DNA of 64,000 bases, from contig JBBDMX010000101.1 in NCBI GenBank assembly GCA_040878035.1, forward strand, positions 1 to 64,000, given 5' to 3'. The position numbers and the translations under genes were made by a program. The notes beneath the pieces are model-generated. The model saw nothing but the letters and a program-made list of their open reading frames with translations. It had not been told where the DNA came from and did no database searches. Shown here in pieces: positions 51,765 to 60,295 of the stretch (the stretch's first letter is position 1; each line of letters starts with the position of its first letter). This stretch comes from JBBDMX01 sp040878035 (GTDB taxonomy: Bacteria; Planctomycetota; Phycisphaerae; Phycisphaerales; Phycisphaeraceae).

Positions 51765-52804
51765 GGTTTGTCTCCCTGGGCAGTTCCCTTGGCCTGGTCA
51801 ACCATGACCGCCTCGCGCGGCCCGGTGACGCGCACCGCCAGCGTCTGACGCGACTGCTCGTTGCGCACCTGGATGACCTGGTCCTTGGCGCCGTCCTCCA
51901 GCGCTCGCGCCGCCACCGCCACCACCATATTGCCGGCAAAAGCACGGATAGTCAGCGTGTCATGGCGGTGCACCATCAGCGGCGGATGGAGGTCGTCAAG
52001 CATGACCACCGCCCCGCTGCGCAGGACCCCTTTGGCCACGTTGCCGACCACCTGCTCAAGCTCGGTCGCGGGCCGGCCGGCACTCTGCACATACACCAGA
52101 CGAGCTTCGATATCGCCGGCGGCGATCACGTCGCCACGCGCAATCGTGCGCTTAAGCACCATGGCCGTCCACCGCCGCGATACATCCGCGGTCACCCGAT
52201 GCGTCGTCGCCAGCGCCTGACCCTGATAGAGCCGAATCGTGAAGGGCACCCGGCCCGGTGCGGCCTTGGCGCCCGGCTCGATCTCCACACTCAGGTCGCC
52301 TACCGGCGTGTCCCGCACGGCCTGATCGCCCGGCCCAAATGTGATCTTCAGTTCGTCCCGCCCTACCCCCGCCAGGGCTTCGATCATGGCCACCACCCGC
52401 TCACCCAGGGTAAGCGCCGAAGCCAGGTCCACCGGCTGGTAAGGGTTGGACAAAGCCTCGGCCGGCTCGGCGGCACGCGACTTGGCGGGGTCCTCACGCA
52501 GGCGCGCCACCGTGCAAGTCGCAAAGCCGCGCAGCGTCATCGTCACACGATTGATCTGCCGCTCGCGCAGCACCCGCTCTACGTCCGCCAACGTGACCTT
52601 CAACGCACCTGCATCCTTGGCGAAAACCCCCACAACGATATCGCTCAGTGCCGTCGCCTCGTCGCCTTCGAGCATGGCGACCTGCGCCAACGTAACCTGC
52701 GGCCCCGCGACGCCGGCCTGATCCGATAGTGTGACCGACGCTGCGTTTGCCACAGACACATTCAAATGAACCACCAAGACACCAAAGACACCAAGAATTG
52801 GCAT
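51761..52804 (-). CDS. flgA: P-ring assembly chaperone FlgA
   Basis: The 347-residue protein has the SAF domain and C-terminal fold of FlgA: RWTAMVLKRTIARGDVIAAG, and NVAKGVLRSGAVVMLDDLHP. It assists P-ring assembly in the periplasm. It is longer than enteric FlgA (219) because of an N-terminal domain of about 120 residues. The signal peptide (MPILGVFGVLVVHLNVSVAN) is encoded largely by a GGTGTCTT-type simple repeat. The ATG at 52804 is preferred because the longer frame to 52897 is made of the same repeat. Confidence 0.85.
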   Translation of the reverse strand: MPILGVFGVLVVHLNVSVANAASVTLSDQAGVAGPQVTLAQVAMLEGDEATALSDIVVGVFAKDAGALKVTLADVERVLRERQINRVTMTLRGFATCTVARLREDPAKSRAAEPAEALSNPYQPVDLASALTLGERVVAMIEALAGVGRDELKITFGPGDQAVRDTPVGDLSVEIEPGAKAAPGRVPFTIRLYQGQALATTHRVTADVSRRWTAMVLKRTIARGDVIAAGDIEARLVYVQSAGRPATELEQVVGNVAKGVLRSGAVVMLDDLHPPLMVHRHDTLTIRAFAGNMVVAVAARALEDGAKDQVIQVRNEQSRQTLAVRVTGPREAVMVDQAKGTAQGDKP

Positions 52805-52930
52805 ACGAAGACACCAAGACACGAAGCCTGATGGACGGAACCAAACCAGCCCTGGTAACGCCCGCTTCTCTTCGTGTCTTCGTGTCTTCGTGTTCATTTC
52901 CTTTGGGTGTCCTTGGCGCCTTGGTGGTTA
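52770..52930. repeat. Inverted ACCAAGACACCAAAG-type repeats at the flgA start
   Basis: The left arm begins ACCACCAAGACACCAAAGAC; the right arm ends CCTTGGCGCCTTGGTGGTTA. Between them are ACGAAGACACCAAG and CTTCGTGTCTTCGTGTC units that also pair. The flgA start codon and signal-peptide codons lie inside the left arm. Confidence 0.75.
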
Positions 52931-52940
52931 ATCAGCTGAA

Positions 52941-53744
52941 TTAGAATCGCCGGAGGTTGCCGATCACCTGGAGGGCCTGATCCGCCGCCTGGATCGACTG
53001 GCTGTTCATTTCAAAGGCGCGCTGCGTCTTGATCAGCGATACCAGTTCCTTGACCGGGTCAACGTTGGACGACTCGAGCTGGCCCTGCAAAATGCGCCCG
53101 AAGCTGCCTTCGTTGGCGATGCCGGTGATTTCCGGGCCCGAGGCTTCGGTCGCCACATACAGGTTGCCGCCGATGGGCGACAAGCCGGTGGGGTTGACGA
53201 AGAGGGCCATTTCCAGTTGGCCGATCTCGGTGAACGTGCCGTCGGGATTGCGGCCCGACACCCGGCCGAACTGGTCGATATTCACATCGGTGAACTGCGG
53301 ATCAATGGTGATGGGCGGGTCCAGGAGCGAGCCGGTGCCGTTGCCCAGCACCATCTGGCCATCGACGTTACGCAGGAAATTGCCCGCCCGTGTGTAGCCC
53401 GTGCCACCCTTGGCGTCGGGTATGCTCACGCGGAAAAAGCCCTGGCCGTCGATCATCAGATCGAGCTGATTGCCGGTGCTGACCGGTGAGCCCTGGGTGA
53501 AGTCCAGTTGCGTGTTGCTGATCCGCGTACCCAGGCCCACGTACAACCCCGCCGGTTCCTGGGAGCCGTCGGCGGTCTCCAGGCCCGGCTGCTGCACCTC
53601 CTGGTAGAGCAGATCCTCGAAATTGGCCCGACTCGTCTTAAAGCCCGTGGTATTCACGTTCGCCAGATTGTTGGAAATAATGTCCAACTCACGCGAAAGC
53701 GCCGAAAGCCCGGTCGCGGCGGAATGAAGGGCGGTGATGGCCAT
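52941..53744 (-). CDS. flgG: Flagellar distal-rod protein FlgG
   Basis: The 267-residue protein begins with the rod/hook motif LDIISNNLANVNTTGFKTSR and ends with IKTQRAFEMNSQSIQAADQA, both diagnostic; length is near the standard 260. It forms the distal rod. It is preceded by flgF in the same direction and followed by flgA; both gaps contain simple-sequence hairpins. Confidence 0.95.
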   Translation of the reverse strand: MAITALHSAATGLSALSRELDIISNNLANVNTTGFKTSRANFEDLLYQEVQQPGLETADGSQEPAGLYVGLGTRISNTQLDFTQGSPVSTGNQLDLMIDGQGFFRVSIPDAKGGTGYTRAGNFLRNVDGQMVLGNGTGSLLDPPITIDPQFTDVNIDQFGRVSGRNPDGTFTEIGQLEMALFVNPTGLSPIGGNLYVATEASGPEITGIANEGSFGRILQGQLESSNVDPVKELVSLIKTQRAFEMNSQSIQAADQALQVIGNLRRF

Positions 53745-53763
53745 GAGAATCCTTTGCTGATTA

Positions 53764-53854
53764 GTGGAGGGTGGAGGGTGGAGAGTTACGGATCCACTCT
53801 GCTACTTTTCACCTTCCACTCTCCACCTTCCACTCTCCACCTTCCACTCTCCAT
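53764..53854. repeat. GGAGGGTGGAGGGTGG inverted repeat between flgF and flgG
   Basis: Left arm GTGGAGGGTGGAGGGTGGAG; right arm made of three CTTCCACTCTCCAC units up to 53854. The arms pair imperfectly around about 30 bases. Confidence 0.7.
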
Positions 53855-53856
53855 GC

Positions 53857-54639
53857 TCAACCTACTCTGCCCAACACATTCACGGCCTTATCCATCACCA
53901 GGTCGTGATAGCGGATCATGTTGCCGTTGTCGGTGACGGCCCGGGTCGATGACACCAGTTGCATCAGGGCGCGGATCGGATCGACGGCGCTGGCTTCAGT
54001 GTGGCGGGGCTGGACCGACGCATCGGCGGCGGGGCCGCGCAGGTCACGCCCGCCGGCGAACCACAGCAGGTTCCCGCCTTGCTTGACCAGCGCCTCTGTG
54101 TCGCGCACGCCCGTCACCTGGATCTGCGCCACCGCGGCGCCGTTCTGGTACACCTGCCCGTCGCTGTTGATCTGCACCGGCACCCCGCGATCGAGCTCGA
54201 TGGGCTCGTCGGCGGCATCAAGCACGGGCAGCCCCTCCTGAGTGACCAACCGACCCTGGTTGTCCACCGCCAAGCGCCCATCGCGCGTCAGGCGGACGCT
54301 CTGCTGGCCCGTGACCGCATCGGTGTCGCGCACGGCCAGAAAGCTGTCCTTGGCGGTCAGCGCCAGGTCCAGGGGATTGCCGGTGGGTTGGATGGTGCCG
54401 CGCTGGAGGCTAACGGACTGCCGCCCGGCCAGGGAGCCGCCACCGATGCGGTCCAGCAGGCGGTTACGAAACTCCGACGGGGCCGCGCCTTCGATGGCCT
54501 CAGCGTCGCGGTGGCGAATAGAGGGCAGGTCCGGCTTGAAGCCGGGCGTGTTCACGTTCGCCAGATTATTGGCAAAGACATCCTGACGGTACATATTCGT
54601 CAGGACGCCCGATGCGGATAAATAAAGGCCGTAGTTCAT
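53857..54639 (-). CDS. flgF: Flagellar basal-body rod protein FlgF-like
   Basis: The 260-residue protein has the rod-protein start (YLSASGVLTNMYRQDVFANN, LANVNTPGFKPD) and end (LMQLVSSTRAVTDNGNMIRY). FlgF and FlgG are close homologues; this one is assigned FlgF because it precedes a better FlgG and has the Tyr-rich start and divergent centre. Its ATG overlaps the stop of a small upstream frame. Confidence 0.88.
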   Translation of the reverse strand: MNYGLYLSASGVLTNMYRQDVFANNLANVNTPGFKPDLPSIRHRDAEAIEGAAPSEFRNRLLDRIGGGSLAGRQSVSLQRGTIQPTGNPLDLALTAKDSFLAVRDTDAVTGQQSVRLTRDGRLAVDNQGRLVTQEGLPVLDAADEPIELDRGVPVQINSDGQVYQNGAAVAQIQVTGVRDTEALVKQGGNLLWFAGGRDLRGPAADASVQPRHTEASAVDPIRALMQLVSSTRAVTDNGNMIRYHDLVMDKAVNVLGRVG

Positions 54640-54878
54640 CGATCCACCTCCGTGTGGACCGAGCCCGCCACTGATGCGTTGGGAAAGCGGCTAGGTCGAA
54701 CTTCCGGCCTGGGGCAGAGTCCGTTCGCCCCTGTAGAGACGGTTGAAGGTAATTGGTGCGCGGTCATCGCCGCCTCGTAGCGGTGCGCCGTCTCCGCCAG
54801 TCGTGCCAGGCGCAGCAGCGTCTGGCCGAGGTTGGCGTCGTTGGCGTCGCGGGCGATGTCCAGCAGGCGTGGTGTCAT
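54636..54878 (-). CDS. Small hypothetical protein ahead of flgF
   Basis: The 80-residue frame ends in ATGA overlap with the flgF start. The N-terminal half is helical (LGQTLLRLARLAETAHRYEA) and the C-terminal half looks non-conserved. There is no strong ribosome site. It could be a real flagellar protein or the translational leader of flgF. I do not recognise it. Confidence 0.4.
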   Translation of the reverse strand: MTPRLLDIARDANDANLGQTLLRLARLAETAHRYEAAMTAHQLPSTVSTGANGLCPRPEVRPSRFPNASVAGSVHTEVDR

Positions 54879-55128
54879 GGCAGGCTCGGGGTGTGCGGGC
54901 TGTAGTCAGGGTGGCGAGGAGACCAACGCAACCGCAGTGCCGATGGGAGCCCCAGCGCCCGTGCCGATGGGCGTTCAGCCACAAATTGCCTTGGTTGATG
55001 GGATTTGCTGCGTGGCGCGACGCTGCCTGGCGCACGTCAACTGATCAGTAACCACGAGGCTACCGACGCGCAAGGTGTGCCGAGGACGCGCAAGCCTTGC
55101 GCGATTTTCGTCACGCCCAGACTTGAGA

Positions 55129-56250
55129 TCACTCCGCCAGCATGTGCCGATTCCGCTTGTACAGCGCCTCCAGCCGCGTGCGCAGCGACGGCGCGTGCTG
55201 CGAATCATCAAGTTTCATCGCCGCCTCGACCACCAGGCGCACCAGCCCGTCGAAGTCCGTCAGGCTAATGGTCTCGGCGTCGATCTTGCCTGTGTCGAAG
55301 TTCTGGTTGTGATAGTTGCCCAAGGGCAGGCAGAGGCAGGCGGAGGTGTAGCCGTAGGCCTGGTAGACCGAGGACTCGCAGGTCCCGCCTGGCATGAGCT
55401 TGCGCTGCCACTTGAACGATGGGTCGGCCTTGGCCAGGTCGCCGGCGATTGAGGAAAGGCGGTAGGTCAGATCAGGATCAAAGGTGCTGGTGCGGTCGCC
55501 CACGCGAACGATGGGCCCGCCGCCGATGGGCGAGTCGGCGAAACTGCGCGAATTCTCCAGCAGGACCAGCCGCGCCTTGGCCGGGATCAGCTTGGCCCTG
55601 CACGCCGCGATGGCGCCGATAAAGCCGCCCTCCTCGGCCCGCGTCAACATCACCCGCACATCGCTCTGCCGCTTGCGGTTTGGCGCCCCCTTCTTCCTGT
55701 CCGTAACTGCCGCCAACCCCGCCAGCGCCCCCACCACCCCCGCCAGATCATCACACCCCGGCGCCACCAGCCGATCCCCCTCGATCCGCGCCGGCCCGAC
55801 ATCCCAAGTCATCACATCCCCCACCGCCGCCGGAGCCTCCCCCTCCGACCGCACGATCACCACCTGCGATCCTTCTTCATCCCTGGCCTTGACCAGCTCC
55901 GCCACCACGCCGCGCTGCGGGGGCAGGTCCGCGTGATGCAACACCACCGGCGACCCCGCGAAATACTCATCCGCCACCCCGCCGCGAAACTCCGCCTCGA
56001 CCTCCCGGGGCCCGATTACCCGGCTGACCACAAACGCCGGATGATCCATATGAGCCGTGATATAGATCGGCCGCGCCGACCGCGCCCCCCGCCGCTTGAT
56101 CGTCAGATTGCCAAACCGATCCGCGCTGATCGCCAGATGCTTCCGCTTGCTCACCCAGCGGCGAACCCATGCGATCACCCGCTGCTCCCGCCCCGAAGCC
56201 GTCGGCGTGCCCGTCAGTTCCAATAGCCACTGGTGATATTCCTTCGTCAC
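55129..56250 (-). CDS. M42/M20-type metallopeptidase
   Basis: The 373-residue protein has the zinc-ligand motifs of M42-like aminopeptidases: ITAHMDHPAF (near 68-77), GCDDLAGVVGA (Asp ligand), RAEEGGFIGA (Glu catalytic/ligand pair) and PGGTCES. These cytoplasmic di-zinc enzymes release N-terminal residues from peptides. The start MTKEYHQWLLELTGTPTASG matches the family N-terminus. It is not in an operon with the flagellar genes, which end 250 bp away. Confidence 0.88.
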   Translation of the reverse strand: MTKEYHQWLLELTGTPTASGREQRVIAWVRRWVSKRKHLAISADRFGNLTIKRRGARSARPIYITAHMDHPAFVVSRVIGPREVEAEFRGGVADEYFAGSPVVLHHADLPPQRGVVAELVKARDEEGSQVVIVRSEGEAPAAVGDVMTWDVGPARIEGDRLVAPGCDDLAGVVGALAGLAAVTDRKKGAPNRKRQSDVRVMLTRAEEGGFIGAIAACRAKLIPAKARLVLLENSRSFADSPIGGGPIVRVGDRTSTFDPDLTYRLSSIAGDLAKADPSFKWQRKLMPGGTCESSVYQAYGYTSACLCLPLGNYHNQNFDTGKIDAETISLTDFDGLVRLVVEAAMKLDDSQHAPSLRTRLEALYKRNRHMLAE

Positions 56251-56383
56251 AGTGCGATTCTCCGATTACGGCGCTGGCTGCGGTTACTGCGATTACCACT
56301 GTCCGTTTTACCCCCTGACCCCATCCCGCGTAAAATCACCCTCGCGCCGCATCGGCAGCGTGCGGCACACCAGGAGCCGCAAA

Positions 56384-56784
56384 TTGATTCCACCGTTCAA
56401 CGATACCGGCGTCCTTCCACCGGGCGTCCATCGGGCCACCTTGTCGATCTCGACCAGCGTTTCGGACGTATTTCAGAGCTTCGCCGCGTCCAGATGGAGT
56501 CCGTACGCTGGATGATCGATCTGGCCCTGCGCGCTGGGGTGCAACGCATCGTCCTCAACGGCAGCTTCGTCACGGATATAATGGAACCGAACGACGTCGA
56601 TTGCGTGCTGCTGACGCCGCCTGGATTCCCCACCGAGGCGCGTGCGGAGGCGGAATTGAACGCAGGCCTGCCCTTCCTGGAAATGAAACTGGTTGAACCC
56701 AGGGAATTCGAGGAATACGTCAGCGACATTTTCGCAACAGACCGCGACGGAATTCCCAAAGGCTTGATTGAGGTCATTCCATGA
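56384..56784 (+). pseudogene. DUF6932 nucleotidyltransferase-like protein with one frameshift
   Basis: A TTG at 56384 with AGGAG seven bases upstream opens LIPPFNDTGVLPPGVHRATL, the N-terminus of DUF6932 proteins. At about 56441 the frame must shift by one base to continue as VDLDQRFG, then RIVLNGSFVTDIMEPNDVDC, which contains the nucleotidyltransferase-like GSFVT...D.D pattern. With the shift the protein would be about 133 residues, near the family length. Either the gene is broken or a base is missing from the sequence. Its stop overlaps the start of the next gene. Confidence 0.6.
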
Positions 56785-56981
56785 GCATTACGAACGACAA
56801 TCAACTGGCCAATACACGTGCAAAGCTTCACAGGCTGGAAACGCGTTATGCAGAACTTCGCAAAGGCGACTGTCCCGATCCACATGTACGTGAACTGACA
56901 TTGCGCTCGCTCAAAGGGACGATCAACCAGTTCCGCGAGGAAATTGCCCGCTACGAAGCCCACCAGCCCGCACGACGATAG
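56781..56981 (+). CDS. Small helical partner of the DUF6932 gene
   Basis: The 66-residue protein starts on the ATG overlapping the DUF6932 stop (ATGA). It is predicted all-helical: NDNQLANTRAKLHRLETRYA, then LKGTINQFREEIARYEA. Small proteins of this type (ending in LRxEIxxYE) commonly follow DUF6932 or similar genes and may form a toxin-antitoxin-like pair. That role is unproven. Confidence 0.65.
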   Translation: MSITNDNQLANTRAKLHRLETRYAELRKGDCPDPHVRELTLRSLKGTINQFREEIARYEAHQPARR

Positions 56982-57014
56982 AGGCTGTACCTGACTTCCT
57001 TTAGAATCCCCCCC

Positions 57015-58052
57015 ATGCTCCGCATCGGCAACGTCCAACTCGCCACCAACCTTCTCCTGGCACCCCTGGCGGGTTACACCGACCTGGCGTTTCGGCTGTT
57101 GGTGCGCTCCATCCCGCAAGTCGAGCAAGACGTCCCCGCCGTCGGCCTGGCGTTTACTGAACTGCTCTGTTCCCACGCGATCGTTCGTGAAACCGACCGG
57201 ACGCTCTGGCTGGCGTCCACCTGTCCACAGGATCAGCCCGTGGGCATGCAGCTCTATGGCGTCGATGCGACCGTGCTCGTCCAAGCGGCCCAGTGGAGTC
57301 AGGACCACGGCGCCACCACCATCGACATCAACATGGGCTGTCCCGTCGATAAGGTCGCCAAGAAGAACGGCGGGTCGCTGCTCTTGTGCAACCCCGCCGC
57401 CACCGTCGAGCTGGCCCGGCAGGTCGTGCGCGCCGTCACCGTTCCCGTCACCGCCAAAATCCGCCTGGGCCAGAGCGATTCGTCGTACATCACCGCCACG
57501 CTGCCCCCGGCGCTGGCGGACGTGGGCATCGCCGCCGTCACCGTCCATGGCCGCACAACCGAGCAGATGTTCCGCGACGGCGTCCGCCTCGACGGCATCG
57601 CGCAAGTCGTCGCCTCCGTCAAAAAGCATCACCCGGACGTGCCGGTCATCGGCAACGGCGACATCAAGTCCCCCCACGACGCCCGCCGCATGATCGACGC
57701 CACCGGCTGCGACGGCGTGATGATCGGCCGCGGCGCCCTGGGCCAGCCCTGGATCTTCCGCGACACCGCCCATTACCTGGCCACCGGCGAACTTCCCCCG
57801 CCGCTCTCCCATGCCCAGCGCGCCCGCCTGGTCGTCACCCATTTCGATCACCTGCTGCGCCTGCGCGACGAGAAATACGCCGTGCGCATGATCAACCAGC
57901 GCATCAGTTGGTACTCAGCCCACCTCCAGCCTTGGCCGCACCTGAAGCACCACGTGCGCACCATGCGCACCGCTGACGAATTCCACGACTACATGGAAGA
58001 ATGGATCTCGCGCCTCACAACCCCGGCCCCTCTCCAGCCGCTGGCGGCTTAG
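57015..58052 (+). CDS. tRNA-dihydrouridine synthase (Dus family)
   Basis: The 345-residue flavoprotein reduces uridines in the D-loop of tRNA. Diagnostic parts: LAPLAGYTDLAFRLL (about 18-32), INMGCPVDKVAKKNGGSLLL with catalytic Cys109, VTVHGRTTEQMF, and VIGNGDIKSPHDA with MIGRGALGQPWIF for FMN. The KKNGGS(L/A)LL block is DusB-like. The ATG at 57015 lies 33 bp after the small DUF6932 partner. No signal or membrane segments. Confidence 0.93.
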   Translation: MLRIGNVQLATNLLLAPLAGYTDLAFRLLVRSIPQVEQDVPAVGLAFTELLCSHAIVRETDRTLWLASTCPQDQPVGMQLYGVDATVLVQAAQWSQDHGATTIDINMGCPVDKVAKKNGGSLLLCNPAATVELARQVVRAVTVPVTAKIRLGQSDSSYITATLPPALADVGIAAVTVHGRTTEQMFRDGVRLDGIAQVVASVKKHHPDVPVIGNGDIKSPHDARRMIDATGCDGVMIGRGALGQPWIFRDTAHYLATGELPPPLSHAQRARLVVTHFDHLLRLRDEKYAVRMINQRISWYSAHLQPWPHLKHHVRTMRTADEFHDYMEEWISRLTTPAPLQPLAA

Positions 58053-58091
58053 CATCCGGGAACTCAGCATCCAACTGGATGGGATCGGCGC

Positions 58092-58163
58092 AAAAAAAGG
58101 CCCGCGTCGTTCTCGGTTTTCCAAGGCAGTTGTTGTTGCCTTGAAGCTTCTCGCGGCGCGGGC
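58092..58163 (-). terminator. Nested stem-loop with U tract on the minus strand
   Basis: GCCCGCG (58100-58106) pairs with CGCGGGC (58157-58163), and inside lies a second stem CAAGGCA/TGCCTTG. Read on the minus strand, the structure is followed by TTTTTTT (58098-58092). It looks like the 3' end of a structured RNA. No minus-strand protein gene precedes it. Confidence 0.5.
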
Positions 58164-58354
58164 GTTATCGGAAATCAGGAATCTTTTGTTTCCATCCCAT
58201 TCGGGTATTGTTTCTTCCTGACTTCCAAATAACCGTAGCCCGGCGCCAGGCGATAGTCCAGCGTGCCAAGCGCTAGCCGGACAGTTGAGCTATTTTGGAA
58301 ACCTGATTTACCAACCCTTGCCGTCAAAGCTCGTGCACCCCCCGCATTCAGGCC

Positions 58355-58397
58355 AAAAAAACAACCCCGACCGGTCGATAGATCGAGCCGGCCGGGG
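58355..58397 (-). terminator. Rho-independent terminator on the minus strand
   Basis: CCCCGACCGGTCGAT and ATCGAGCCGGCCGGGG (58365-58397) pair almost completely. On the minus strand the stem is followed by TTGT and TTTTTTT (58361-58355). Again no minus-strand protein gene is upstream. Confidence 0.55.
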
Positions 58398-58649
58398 CGG
58401 AGGAGAAAACAGTCTTAAGCTCGATCCCGCGGCAGGTTTATTGATTGTTACCATTTTCGGCTACATATGCAACTAGCCTGTAGAAATTAGCGGCAATGCC
58501 GCACTAGCGAATTATTCCAACCGCGGCGCCCCAACCGCTTGCGGCTTAGCGCGGCGATTCCCAGCCCGCCGCCGCCATGCATGGTAAAATGCCCAGCCTG
58601 TCTGCTTCCGCTCCCAACCACGCCACCCCAAGCCGCGCATAGCCCACCC

Positions 58650-60053
58650 ATGTTCGACCTCAAGCAACTCGTCGCCGACTCCGATGGCCGGCAACTGGAC
58701 CTCATCGAGGCCCACATCAATCCCGCCTTCGCCAAGGTCCTGCGGACCATCGGCTACGACATTCTCTACACCCGCGGCCAGGGGGCCTACCTCTGGGACC
58801 AGCACGGCACGCGCTACATCGATTGCCTGGGCGGCTACGCCGTGTTCAACGTCGGCCGTAACCACCCCACGGTGCGCCAGGCCCTCAAGGATGCGATGGA
58901 CCTGGACCTGCCCAACCTGATCAAGATGGGGCCGTATCGCCTCTCGGGCATGCTCGCCGCGGAACTGGTCAAGCTCGCCCCGGCCCCCGGAAACCTGGAT
59001 ACCGTCTTCTTCACCAACAGCGGCGCCGAGGGCATCGAGACGGCGATGAAATACGCCCGCATCGCCACCGGCCGGGGTCGCATCATCTACGCCGACCACG
59101 GCTTCCATGGCCTGACCACCGGCGCCCTGGCGATCAACGGCAACGAGGAGTTTCGCACTGGCTTTGGCCCGTTCATGGAGCCTTGCACCAAGATCAACTT
59201 CAACGACCTGGCGCAGCTGGAGGTCGCCCTGGCGCAACGCGACGCCGCCGCGTTCATCGTCGAACCCATTCAGGGCAAGGGCGTGAACATTGCCGCCGAT
59301 GGTTACCTGGCCGGCGCGCTGGAGCTGTGCCACAAGTACGGCGCGCTGCTGATCGCTGATGAAGTGCAGACCGGCTTTGGCCGCACGGGCAAGATGTTCG
59401 CCTGCGAGCATTGGGGCGTCGAGCCGGACATCATGGTCACCGCCAAGGGGTTGTCGGGGGGGTACGTGCCCGTGGGCGCGGTGCTGAGCAAACGTGCCAT
59501 TCATGAGAAGGTGTTCTCCTGCATGGACCGCTGCGTGGTGCACTCGACGACCTTTGGGCAGAACGATCTGGCCATGGCCGCGGGCCTGGCGACGCTGCAT
59601 GTCCTGCGCGCGGAGAAGCTGGTCGAAAACTCCGCCGCCATGGGTGCGCTCCTGGTGCAGAAGCTCTCGGCCTTGAAAAGCAAATACGAGATGCTCAAGG
59701 ATGTTCGCGGCAAGGGACTGATGGTGGCGGTGGAGTTCGGCCCCCCGCGCAGCTTGGGCCTTAAAATCGGCTGGTCGCTGTTGCATAAGCTCGACGCCAG
59801 CCTCTTCCCCCAGGCCGTGCTCATCCCACTGCTGACCGATCATCACGTGCTGGCGCAGGTCGCCGGCCACCACATGGACGTGATCAAGCTCATCCCGCCG
59901 CTGACGCTCAATGCCCAGGATGTAGACGAGGTGGTCGCCGCCTTCGACGCGGTAATCGCCGCCTGCCACCGCTTCCCCGGCCCGGCCTGGGAAGTGGGGA
60001 GGAAACTGGGCGCCCACGCGCTTCGCCGCACGCCCAAACCCGCGACGGTGTGA
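58650..60053 (+). CDS. Class III PLP-dependent aminotransferase
   Basis: The 467-residue protein has the class III fold markers: RYIDCLGGYAVFNVGRNHP (about 55-73), FTNSGAEGIETAMKYAR, ADEVQTGFGRTGKMFA, and PLP Lys266 in VTAKGLSGG. Members transfer amino groups from omega-amino donors. Substrate is not clear; the N-terminal block (YDILYTRGQGAYLWDQHGTR) resembles acetylornithine/aspartate-type and HpnO-like members. The ATG at 58650 is preferred over longer frames starting at 58539, which lack homology. Confidence 0.88.
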   Translation: MFDLKQLVADSDGRQLDLIEAHINPAFAKVLRTIGYDILYTRGQGAYLWDQHGTRYIDCLGGYAVFNVGRNHPTVRQALKDAMDLDLPNLIKMGPYRLSGMLAAELVKLAPAPGNLDTVFFTNSGAEGIETAMKYARIATGRGRIIYADHGFHGLTTGALAINGNEEFRTGFGPFMEPCTKINFNDLAQLEVALAQRDAAAFIVEPIQGKGVNIAADGYLAGALELCHKYGALLIADEVQTGFGRTGKMFACEHWGVEPDIMVTAKGLSGGYVPVGAVLSKRAIHEKVFSCMDRCVVHSTTFGQNDLAMAAGLATLHVLRAEKLVENSAAMGALLVQKLSALKSKYEMLKDVRGKGLMVAVEFGPPRSLGLKIGWSLLHKLDASLFPQAVLIPLLTDHHVLAQVAGHHMDVIKLIPPLTLNAQDVDEVVAAFDAVIAACHRFPGPAWEVGRKLGAHALRRTPKPATV

Positions 60054-60055
60054 GA

Positions 60056-60295
60056 AGAAGCAGCCGCGGATGAACGTGATGAATGAGAGGAGAACGGAGA
60101 CAGGAGAGCAGGAGAGCAGGAGAGAGGAGGCAGGAACCTGTCATGCCCGTGCGGCGCCTTGCGCGGCATCAATCACAGATTTGTGTCTTCTGCCGTCCCT
60201 TGTTCCTCGCCCGCACCGTTGGTGTTTGGGCTAACCGCATCTTTCGCTTCTCGTTCTTCATTCTTCACTCCTGCTCTCTCACTCCTCCTGCCGGT
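60056..60295. repeat. Purine-rich simple sequence with pairing pyrimidine run
   Basis: GGAGAGCAGGAGAGCAGGAG at about 60105 and CTGCTCTCTCACTCCTCCTG at about 60272 are complementary in type. It separates the aminotransferase from guaB and contains copy 2 of the 28-nt element. Confidence 0.5.
60208..60235 (-). repeat. 28-nt dispersed hairpin element, copy 2
   Basis: Reverse complement of 35809-35836 with one mismatch. Lies just downstream of the guaB stop and may also act in transcription termination. Confidence 0.65.

Larger units (their letters stand above)
58053..58649. other. 600-bp intergenic region with possible small RNA genes
   Basis: No protein gene is supported here. Two structured elements with minus-strand U tracts lie in it. 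A transcript starting between 58400 and 58640 and ending at 58355, or a second ending at 58092, would be consistent, but no convincing promoter was found. Confidence 0.4.

Noticed and set aside
55086..55110. GCGCAAGCCTTGCGC palindrome followed by GATTTT as a terminator
   Set aside because: The stem is short and the T run is interrupted; no gene on the plus strand ends nearby.
58512..60017. 501-codon open frame on the minus strand
   Set aside because: It is the complement of a clear class III aminotransferase and is composed of low-complexity His/Gly/Ala/Val residues.
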